A program made the position numbers and the translations under genes. DNA of 64,000 nucleotides, taken from NCBI GenBank assembly GCA_965153355.1, contig OZ231126.1:101370001-101434000 (forward strand), read 5' to 3'. This DNA comes from Flaccisagitta enflata (Eukaryota; Chaetognatha; Sagittoidea; Aphragmophora). Of the stretch, positions 56,994-64,000 are shown piece after piece. Under the pieces are notes generated by a model that worked only from the letters and a program-made list of their open reading frames with translations, was not told where the DNA came from and did not search any database. Numbering within the stretch: position 1 is the first letter of the stretch; each line of letters opens with the position of its first letter.

Positions 56994-57650
56994 CAGGGTA
57001 CGACAAAGTGCGGGAGCACGGGAGCATTGCTCCAAGGCAGCTAACCACTTTGTAGGCAGAAAAAAGAGGGAAAAAAAGGGGAAAAGAAGAAGAGACAAAA
57101 AACAAGGCCAACATCTATAAGTCGCGTGATTTTGAATGACTTAAAATGACTCAGAATGACTATCAATGACTTAGAATGACCTAAAATGACCAAATAGGAC
57201 TTCAAATGAGTAAAAAACCTTATGACCAAAAATGACTTAAAAAAACTTAAAATGACTTAAAATGACTTAAGATGACTTAGAATGACTCAAAATAACTATC
57301 AATGACTTAAAATGACCTAAGAGTTGACGTTATATTAAAAAAAAGTAAAGTGTGACGGACCGACGGACCGACGGACCGACGGACCGACGGACCAACGGAC
57401 TGACGGACCAACGGACCGACGGACCGACAAAGCGGGGTGTAGAGTCGCGTGCACGCGACTAAAAATGGCAAAGATATAAAAAAAAGAGGCATAAAACAGG
57501 AAAAGTTTTGAGTCAGGATAGTTTATTTGCTTAAAAAGTACTGAGAGGATTTTTTTTTATAGTACAACAAAAAATCACATAATTACTTTGTAGGCAGAAA
57601 ACGAATGAAAAATTTTGCTCGTAGGCAGCAAAAAATTTTGTCGGACCCTG
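56994..57650. mobile_element. hAT-like element inside the 28-bp array
   Basis: Ends CAGGGTACGACAAA and TTTTGTCGGACCCTG (14 of 15 matching). Flanked by the perfect 8-bp TSD CACTCGGA (56986-56993 and 57651-57658), a piece of the array unit. The 657-bp interior has no transposase; it contains an AATGACTTAA decamer run and a family-2 copy. It is therefore non-autonomous and younger than the array. Confidence 0.9.
57103..57465 (+). repeat. Family-2 repeat, copy 8 (with decamer expansion)
   Basis: CAAGGCCAACATCTATAAGTCGCG start, an AATGACTTAAAATGAC expansion (57130-57320), a (GACGGACC)n tract, then AAGCGGGGTGTAGAGTCGCG and the palindrome GTCGCGTGCACGCGAC followed by TAAAAA. Nested in the hAT-like element. 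Confidence 0.75.
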
Positions 57651-58125
57651 CACTCGGAGGAGGAGGATGGCGGTGGTCCACTCAGAGGAGGAGGATGGCG
57701 GTGGCCCACTCGGAGGACAAGGATGGCGGTGGTCCACTTGGAGGAGGAGGATGGCGGTGGTCCACTAAGTGGAGGAGGATGGCGGTGGTCCACACGATGG
57801 AGGAGGATGGCGGTGGTCCACTTGGAGGAGGAGGATGGCGGTGGCCCACTTGGAGGAGGAGGATGGCGGTGGCCCACTCAGAGGAGGAGGATGGTGTTGG
57901 CCCACTCGGAGGAGGAGGATGGCGGTGGCCCACTCGGAGGAGGAGGATAGCGGTGGTCCACTCAGTGGAGGAGGATGGCGGTGGTCCACTCGGAGGAGGA
58001 TGGCGGTGGCCCACTCGGAGGAGGAGGATGGCGGCGGCCCACTCGGAGGAGGAGGATGGCGGTGGTCCACTCGGAGGAGGAGGATGGCGGTGGTCTTGGA
58101 GGAGGAGGATGGCGGTGGTTCCCTT

Positions 58126-58378
58126 CACGATTATGATATCTTCCCCCTTATCATTGTTAATTGGGTCAATAACGATGATAAACAAAGTCGGAAAAACAGA
58201 AATGCTTAGTTTTCAGAGGAAAAAGTGAACGCGGTTGTGTCCCATAAGGTAAGGTAGGATTTCGTTGGTGACTGTTTTAGATTCGTTAGATAACGCAAAT
58301 GAAGATGTTTTAAATTTGTGATGCGTTTATTTTTGTTTGACCAATGATCGATGATCTAAATAGTGACATAATTTAGAA
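58126..58378. other. No gene seen
   Basis: AT-rich interior sequence of the 16-kb element. Confidence 0.4.
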
Positions 58379-58436
58379 CAAGGCCAACACCAACGGACCA
58401 ACGGAGCCGGTCAGTCGCGTGCACGCGACTCAAAAG
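58379..58436 (+). repeat. Family-2 repeat, copy 9 (minimal)
   Basis: Only 58 bp: CAAGGCCAACACCAACGGAC then GTCGCGTGCACGCGACTCAAAA. The two ends remain with almost nothing between, which helps define the ends of the family. Confidence 0.7.
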
Positions 58437-58467
58437 TTCGAAGAAACGCAGTTCCTCCAATCCTTTT

Positions 58468-59237
58468 GGGCAGCGGCCCCGAAGGGGCCGATGACCTATG
58501 CTTTCACACATAGGGGAAATTTCTTCTCCTCCTTCTCCTCCTCCTCCTTCTTCTCCGTCCACCCCCCCCCCTTGAAGCTCATATTCTAGCCTCGAGGCCC
58601 AAATTCTAGCCTCGAGGCCCAAATTCTAGCCTTTAGGCCCAAATTCTAGCCTCGAGGCCCAAATTCATGCCTCGAGGCCTAATTTCTAGCCTCAAGGCCC
58701 AAATTCTAGCCTCAAGTCCCAAATTCTAGCCTCAAGGCCCAAATTCTAGCCTCAAGGCCCAAATTCTAGCCTCGAGGCCCAAATTCTAGCCTCAAGGCCC
58801 AAATTCTAGCCTCAAAGCCCAAATTCTAGCCTCAAAGCCCAAATTCTAGCCTCATGGCCCAAATCATAGCCTTGAGGCCTAATTTCTAGCCTCGAGGCCC
58901 AAGTTCCAGCCTCAAGGCCCAAATTCTAGCCTCAAGGCCCAAATCCTAGCTTTGAGGCCTAATTTCTAGCCTTGAGGCCCAATTTCTAGCCTCGAGGCTC
59001 ACATCCCAGCCTTGACAATCAAATGCCAGCCTCAGCCTTGAGGTCTAAGATAACAGCTTGGAAGTTCAAAGGCTCAAACCACAGCTTTAAGGCTCATATT
59101 ACGGCCTCAACGCTCAAAACTTACTAAGCATAGGTCATCGGCCCCTTCGGGGCCGCTGCCCCTCTCACCATCACACATCCACATATACTCACATAGGGGC
59201 AACGGGTACCGCTGACCATCTAACGCTTTTGCGACTA
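58468..59237. mobile_element. Family-1 inverted-repeat element, copy C
   Basis: Left end GGGCAGCGGCCCCGAAGGGG..CTATGCTTTCACACATAGGG; right inverted end at 59130-59163 (CATAGGTCATCGGCCCCTTC..). About 25 ~20-bp units of CCTCAAGGCCCAAATTCTAG fill the interior. The same tail as copy B (GGGTACCGCTGACCATCTAACG, CTTTTGCGACTA) follows the inverted end. Inserted next to TTTT, with TTT following the tail. Confidence 0.85.
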
Positions 59238-60178
59238 TTTAGATTTTATTTTAGCAAGTAGAGTTCACATCGTGTGTGTGCTAAAGATGAGAATTACAAA
59301 TTTCTCAATACAGTTTAACGCATAGTGGCGATTGACTCGTTAGGCGGCCGAGTATCAATCTTCGAACGCAATGTGAGATTACATCAGGTGAATGGTGATG
59401 AAGATTTAGATGTTCGATCGTTATCGATTCAAGATAAAAAAAAGAGGAAGAAAGTTAGTTTTCGGACGCGGGCGTCAAATGCTATGCGCATGAGACGAAA
59501 TGAGGTCAAAATCGATTTATAAAGATTGAGCATTAAGAGTGAGAATGCAAGGAGGAGAAAGTAGTTTTTAGACGAGGTCGTCAAATGTTTTACACAAGAG
59601 ACAAAACGAGGTTAAAATCGATTTATGGTCGAAATTTTGTTTTTTTGTTTTTTGTTTTTGTTTTTGCTTTTCTATTTTTGATACAATGATGGAGAGTCAG
59701 GGTTTCTCGCGCACGCCGATGCTCGGAATTAACCATGAGCTTAGGAAAGGCTTAGGAAATTTATGTGGTAGCGGTTGATGAAAGAGAGAGAGAGAGAGAG
59801 AGAAAAAAAAAAAAGAGTTCCATGCGACATACAGCGTGGTTGTAATCTTTGTAGAAATATTAGATCGCCAAAATCTATGAGGTTTCTCTTAAATTTAAAG
59901 ACGGCGATTTCTTTCTTTCTTTTTCTTTCTTATTCCGAGATTTTTGGTCAAGTGGATGATCGTCTTGGTGGTCAGTTTCGATCTTGTACAAATTGGCTCT
60001 TCTGGTTTGAGTTTAACGGAGAAAGAGAGAGAAAAAAGAGTTTTTCTTTCCGATGAAAAATATTGATTTCTCGTTCATAGCGTATTTTAGAACATTATTA
60101 TAAAAAAAGTCTTGGGTCCCTTTTTCCCCCTAATAATGTTATTGAAATATCAGGAGGTTCCCGTTAGCTGCCACCAAC
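59238..60178. other. Leader next to the 5' LTR, no gene
   Basis: A diverged tandem repeat (GCGTCAAATGCTATGCGCATGA and GGTCGTCAAATG.., about 59450-59640, both ending AAAATCGATTTAT), a short (GA)n run near 59785 and the primer-site-like sequence at its right end. Short plus-strand frames are not supported. Confidence 0.45.
60159..60176 (-). promoter_or_regulatory. Primer-binding-site-like sequence of the 16-kb element
   Basis: Minus-strand TGGTGGCAGCTAACGGGA two bases inside the 5' LTR. It starts with TGG as tRNA-primed sites do. The tRNA is not identified. Confidence 0.5.
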
Positions 60179-60863
60179 TGAGTTGATGACGTTCTAACCA
60201 GTTGGCAACGCTATAGGGCACGAGATATGGGTTTACACGATTTTACTGACTGATTGATTGATTGATTACACTGTCTATAGTTTGTTGTTTAAACGACGGT
60301 TGAAAAGATAAGAGATTGTCTTTGATTACAAGGCTCGGTTTTATTTGACAAAGACGCAGTTGATGATAGATGACATTTATTTGATGGCGATGACAAATGG
60401 TAGACAATGCAAGATAATCGATGGAAATTGTTGTTAATTGATATCAAATGTTGACTATTGATGTTATTTAATGAGGATTGATGGTTCATTTAGTTCAGTC
60501 ACAAGATGTTACAGTGGCTGTCCTCAGTTAAAGAGTGAGCCCCGATGGATGATCAACCACTCTTTTATAGTCCTCGTCCTACAGTTAGCCTCTTCCTTCA
60601 AGAAGAAGCTTCCTCCATGAGCAAGAGGTAGTTGCATTCTAGTCTCCTCTTCATGAAGTTGATCATCCATGAGGTTAAGTTGCAAACACGCAACATCGAT
60701 GCACAAGAGTTGCACGGTAGTTGTAAGATCGAGGGTACATTTGCATACATTCAGCTCCTGACCACGCTACTCTAGTTGCATCCAACCACTTCTTCACAAA
60801 AAGCGGTAAATATGAGGTAGAGTCAGTATCATACAGGTTTTGAGGCTTTTCACATTTACGACA
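60179..60863 (-). repeat. 5' LTR of the 16-kb element
   Basis: 685 bp, about 99% identical to 44825-45509. TSD ACGT on its right (60864-60867). Confidence 0.85.
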
Positions 60864-61123
60864 ACGTCTCTGGCGCCGAAGGATGTCCAATGATCCGACG
60901 CTGACAAGGATGATGAAGGAGGGATATGGGTCAATGGGCGGCTTTGGGGAAGTGGGCAAAGGATGATGTCACATCAAAGTCAGTAACACTGGATGAGGAT
61001 CAAAAAAAGAAAAAAGAGGAATACAGACAAAGCGAGGACATAGACAACACCAGCTACATAAGGATGCCCTAGATACATATTTTCAGCGCTATAGTAAAGT
61101 ACTATATAGCAAAAGTATTTTTA

Positions 61124-62245
61124 CTATGCGGGGGTTGTTGGCAAGCTGGAGGTGCTCCAACACGTCAGCCCAGAGTCATTCACCTGGCTAGCGTTGTCGT
61201 TGATGTCTTTGTATTTGTTGTTGTTGTTACCATCAGCTTCTTTGTCTTTGCTAGCTGTGACTGCGGCTGCCCTGGTTGTAACTGAAGGCAGCGCGAATTT
61301 GCCGCCGAGGCGTCCTTGCACGTGTGGATGGAGGTGGCTAGCAATGTGGCGGAAAGAGTTCTACATTGTGTTGATTGGTTGCGCAGCTTCACACATTTTT
61401 CCTCTATTGAGGTTGATCTTGTTGAATGCCTCGTCCATGTGCGTTTGAAGCTGCCTCACATCCCGCGTATATGAAATGATCTCCTTGGCAGCAATGTGGT
61501 TGGTGACATGCTACTCTTCATAATTGCTCCAATCTTGCTTCATGATCAGCATTAGTGTCTCGTCTTATTTCTGTAACCGCCTGCTCAACTTGGTGTTGCT
61601 GATATTCAAGTGCGGCGAGTCTCTTCTGTACTTCCTCCGGAATCTCTCCCTTGCTGCTTCCTCGCATGTCGAGGAGGAGCTTGGTGTGGAGATCGCCATT
61701 GATGGGCCTCTGCGATTGATGGGTCTTCTGCCGGATTTGGGAGTGGACATCACTGCGACCACTGCAGAGCAGGAAGGCTGAAGACAGGCGGCAGATGCGG
61801 GATGCTGCGAAGAAGCAGCGGTGGAGGATGTTGAAGTAACATCTGCCTTTCTACTCCCTGCAGATGGACCCTCACCCTTTGGCGTGTCTTTGCCTCTTTT
61901 TTGGTTTTGCGGCTGTTGATGTTGCCATTGCTGCTGCTGTTGCTGCTGCTGCTTTTTGTTAGCGCCTGACGAGGTTTTGGATGTTGGCTGTGCGTCGTTG
62001 CATGCATGGGACGAGGTGGATGTTGGCGTTGAGCTGATGCTCTTCGCCGCCGTGGCATTGGTCTTTATGCTCAACGATGGAGGAGGAGGAAGAAGAGGAG
62101 CAGCGGGTGGAGATGGCGCAACAGGATTAAAGGCAAGATGCATTTCTGGATGCTTTAATAAGTCCGCAGAATAACGTCTTGAGAACGTGTATCCCTCGAC
62201 AAGCCGAGGCACGTTGGGGTTGATATTGGTGCATGGGACGGCCAT
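61124..62245 (-). pseudogene. Ser/Gln-rich gene segment, unknown (copy 1)
   Basis: Open from ATG near 62245: MAVPCTNINPNVPRLVEGYT, a basic-aromatic stretch (TFSRRYSADLLKHPEMH), a Pro/Ser-rich region and a poly-Gln run of eight or nine near 61945. Next come SGANKK..KGKDTPKGEG, then PASAACLQPSCSAVVAVMS and TPKSGRRPINRRG. A deletion near 61660 puts the rest out of frame. In another phase follows a helix-type segment (GEIPEEVQKRLAALEYQQ), a stop, and ISYTRDVRQLQTHMDEAFNK. The family is not recognised; composition suggests a nuclear or cytoplasmic regulatory protein with a coiled coil. Copy 2 in the opposite direction at 63660-64000 keeps the stretch lost here. Confidence 0.5.
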
Positions 62246-62382
62246 CGCGAATCTCAGAGATAATTGACAAGGTAGGTTTCTGCTAAGACAGGAAATTCTT
62301 CCCGCGACGGATTGAGCTCACCGCAGTTGGACCACTTTAGACGCAATTTGCCAATGGCTTGCTTATGTCATAACAAAGACCC
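62246..62382. other. No gene seen
   Basis: Short unassigned stretch between the gene segment and a family-1 end fragment. Confidence 0.3.
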
Positions 62383-62400
62383 CTTTGGGGCCGCTGCCCA
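62383..62400. repeat. Family-1 end fragment
   Basis: CCCCTTTGGGGCCGCTGCCC, the right-end inverted repeat of family 1 without its interior, directly before a family-2 copy. Confidence 0.6.
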
Positions 62401-62407
62401 AAAAGGG

Positions 62408-62496
62408 GACCAACCAACTGACCAACCAACCAACCAACCAACCAACCAACGGACAGACAAAGTGGGGTTTAGAGTCGCGTAGCACGCAACTAAAAA
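62408..62496 (+). repeat. Family-2 repeat, copy 10 (3' part)
   Basis: An (ACCAACCA)n tract, AAAGTGGGGTTTAGAGTCGCG and GCACGCAACTAAAAA. The left end is missing. Confidence 0.7.
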
Positions 62497-62577
62497 CCAA
62501 GTCAGATAAAGTAGCATGTTAAATACCTTGGGCTTCCAGTAGAGTTTTCTTCTGCTCCCAATGAGTGCTCTTTTACT

Positions 62578-62670
62578 CTTTTTAGTTGCGGACTTGCAAC
62601 TCTATAAGAGGCTATCTCTGTCATTGGTCCATTGACCCATTGGTCTGTCTATCCATCCATCGGTCCGTCA
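62578..62670 (-). repeat. Family-2 repeat, copy 11 (3' part, reverse)
   Basis: TTTTTAGTTGCGGACTTGCAACTC, then CCATTGACCCATTGGTCTG and CCATCCATCGGTCCGTC. The left end is missing. It lies tail-to-tail with copy 10 at 80 bp distance. Confidence 0.65.
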
Positions 62671-62712
62671 TGGTGGGAGTTAAAAAGAGAGACGAGCTTT
62701 TCAATACTTTAT

Positions 62713-62960
62713 GGGCAGCGGCCCCAAATGGCCAATGTCTTGTGGGACAGGGGTGAATTTCCAGATATCCATCCATCTGTCCTTCCGTCTGTCCCCCCTA
62801 TGAAGAACATCCAGCCCTTACTCAGCACTCCCAGGCCTGATTTGGGCCCCCAAAGCCCTTGATTTAGGCCTTCCAATCCTCAATTTGGCCTTTGAGACCT
62901 AAAATCAGCTCTCCAGACCTCAAATCTGCCTTCCAGACCTGAAATCAGCTCTCCAGGCCT
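62713..62960. mobile_element. Family-1 element, copy D (truncated, diverged)
   Basis: Left end GGGCAGCGGCCCCAAATGGC, then a CCATCCATCTGTCC run and about seven diverged units of CCAGACCTCAAATCTGCCTT type. No right inverted end is seen. Confidence 0.65.
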
Positions 62961-62968
62961 CAGTCAGT

Positions 62969-63330
62969 CTATGGTGCGCCTTCCAATTTGACTTCCACTT
63001 TGTCTCTGAATATTTTGGCAGACACACTTTGTGTGATGGTGTTGAGCACAGGGCAAAATTCACTTTTTTCTCGGGCTCTGGTTTCAGGAGATAGTTTTGC
63101 CCATGCAATTTTTGCTAATTGCATGATTTTTGTATTTTCAAAATTATCTCCAACAGATTTCAGAGTTAACCAAAGAAAACCATCGTCATCGCGATGTTTC
63201 TTTCCCTCCTGCATGAGGCTTTGATTTGTTTGCATTAACTTTGTTTGTTTTTTCATACTCCTTTTTGACCCGTTTCTGGATGTGGATGCGGTCGACCATG
63301 ACTTTCTGGGAACGGAATTTTGTCTCCCCG
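62969..63330 (-). other. Open frame of unknown nature
   Basis: About 120 codons on the minus strand, opening without an ATG. Lys/Ser/Gln-rich start, then FLWLTLKSVGDNFENTKIM and LAKIAWAKLSPETRAREK, which look protein-like (amphipathic helices). It may be an exon; no family recognised and the strand is not certain. Confidence 0.3.
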
Positions 63331-63659
63331 TATCAGCCAATCAGACTCGCTTGTTTTGTTTTTTGTTCAGTCGAGGTTGATTTGCCTCAAGAGCCAAATT
63401 TGCTTTGTTTCGCAATTGCAGTTTCAGTGCGGCTGCCATTTTGGCGCTCCGTTAACCGTTTAGCGGCTGCTGACTTTCATTTGCGCCGCTTGGGGAATGA
63501 TTCCTTGAGTTTGTCGGAGTTGATTTTTGCAAAGATGCTGGAGAATTGGCGCCCGAAGGCGGAGGCGGCGCTTTTGCACTGCAGTCTTTTCGCCTCTGGC
63601 GCTCTACAAATTTATCTTCCCTCTTTTTCTTTGTCCTTTTTCTCACTCTTTGAATGAGG

Positions 63660-64000
63660 CAGATGTTACTTCAACATCCTCCGGCGCTGCTTCTTCGCAG
63701 CAACCCGCATCTGCCGCCTGTCTTCAGCCTTCCTGCTCTGCAGTGGTCGCAGTGATGTCCACTCCCAAATCCGGCAGAAGACCCATCAATCGCAGAGGCC
63801 CATCAATGGCGATCTCCACACCAAGCTCCTCCTCATCCCCATCATCCTCCGTTGCAGCCTCATCTTCGCAGCAGCCTCCATTGTTGTCCGCCCAGACTGG
63901 AACAGCCCCGGTCCACAGCGGCGACATGCGAGGAAGCAGCAAGGGAGAGATTCCGGAGGAAGTACAGAAGAGACTCGCCGCACTTGAATATCAGCAACGC
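63660..64000 (+). CDS. Ser/Gln-rich gene segment (copy 2, runs off the window)
   Basis: Plus-strand homologue of the segment at 61590-61855 (minus), about 90% identical. It shares ADVTSTSS, PASAACLQPSCSAVVAVMS, TPKSGRRPINRRG and SMAISTPSSSS. It then continues in frame through SPSSSVAASSSQQPPLLSAQ and GEIPEEVQKRLAALEYQQR to the window end. Similarity starts abruptly at GGCAGATGTTACT. Upstream is a long pyrimidine tract (CTCTTTTTCTTTGTCC) ending in AG, so this can be read as an exon behind a 3' splice site. The protein is not recognised. Confidence 0.5.

Larger units (their letters stand above)
55395..58125. repeat. 28-bp minisatellite (GGAGGAGGAGGATGGCGGTGGCCCACTC)
   Basis: About 57 units at 55395-56993 and about 17 more at 57651-58125, one array split by the hAT-like element. 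The unit length is 28 bp (not a multiple of three) and lacks stops, so long open frames of up to ~430 codons appear in several phases on both strands. They have no coding support. Confidence 0.9.
44825..60863 (-). mobile_element. 16-kb non-autonomous LTR element carrying a giant ORF
   Basis: Two 685-bp direct repeats (44825-45509 and 60179-60863), about 99% identical, read TGTCGTAAATG...CAACTCA on the minus strand (TG..CA). The outer flanks are ACGT (44821-44824) and ACGT (60864-60867). Inside the left LTR the minus strand has AAGGGGGAAT, a polypurine tract; inside the right one it has TGGTGGCAGCTAACGGGA, a plausible primer site. The element therefore reads on the minus strand. No gag zinc knuckle, protease, RT or integrase was found in the 14.7 kb interior. 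It carries a 1717-codon ORF plus a 244-codon in-frame extension, a 28-bp minisatellite and later insertions. Chance pairing of two solo LTRs cannot be excluded. Confidence 0.7.

Noticed and set aside
49555-58125. CRISPR-like arrays
   Set aside because: The units are contiguous with no unique spacers and lie in a eukaryotic genome: they are minisatellites.
55169-58228. Several frames of 150-436 codons on both strands (Trp/Arg/Pro-rich)
   Set aside because: The 28-bp unit is stop-free and not a multiple of three, so open frames arise in many phases. None continues into unique coding sequence.
44825-60863. Two unrelated solo LTRs
   Set aside because: Neither copy has matching flanks of its own, whereas the outer flanks of the pair share ACGT and the inner flanks carry a polypurine tract and a primer-site-like sequence. 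Not fully excluded.

Overview
The window looks like repeat-rich nuclear DNA from an invertebrate animal, possibly an arthropod. A BEL/Pao retroelement (a group known only from animals), Ty3/Gypsy pol genes, hAT- and mariner-type short elements, long GA and TTC microsatellites and a spliced gene with GT/AG introns all fit this. I cannot name the species. Almost everything recognisable is mobile or tandemly repeated DNA; ordinary host genes are scarce.

Layout. 0-10.4 kb is non-coding and packed with short inverted-repeat elements whose target-site duplications (TSDs) can be read directly: a hAT-like element (1524-2526, TSD CTTGCATA), a long foldback (2787-3384), a mariner-like element (3933-4574, TSD TA), a hAT-like MITE (5761-6098, TSD ATATTTAT) and a 1.8 kb hAT-like element with GGAAGC arrays (6142-7939). 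10.5-12 kb holds a decayed coding region. 12.0-24.3 kb holds a broken Gypsy-like element on the minus strand. It is split by a complete but decayed BEL/Pao element (14943-21434, TSD GCAAG), and a seven-exon plus-strand gene for a two-TM secretory-pathway protein lies downstream of its integrase. 24.3-28.8 kb is mostly non-coding, with a TTC microsatellite and a deleted Gypsy remnant.

28.8-44.6 kb is a Gypsy array: gag, then a 5.6 kb unit (protease, RT, RNase H, integrase, tail, LTR start) repeated twice in tandem, then a 3.9 kb inverted copy. The two direct units share several disabling lesions that the inverted copy lacks. Transcribed through, the locus could fold into a long hairpin.

44825-60863 is bounded by two 685-bp LTRs of about 99% identity, with a 4-bp TSD (ACGT), a polypurine tract inside one LTR and a primer-site-like sequence inside the other. 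No pol gene was seen inside. Instead it carries, in the sense orientation, one 1717-codon open frame made of duplicated modules, an Ala-Glu-Ser 8-residue array and an [10 protein letters not shown] 5-residue array. A single UGA separates this from a further 244 in-frame codons. I read it as a large non-autonomous LTR element with an unrecognised giant protein, and consider it the most novel object here. A 28-bp minisatellite in its leader is split by a hAT-like insertion (TSD CACTCGGA).

60.9-64 kb contains two oppositely oriented copies of an unknown Ser/Gln-rich gene segment. Two uncharacterised interspersed families recur across the window: family 1 (inverted ends GGGCAGCGGCC, internal ~20-bp arrays; four copies) and family 2 (GACC/CCGT tracts and a 16-bp palindrome at one end; eleven copies).
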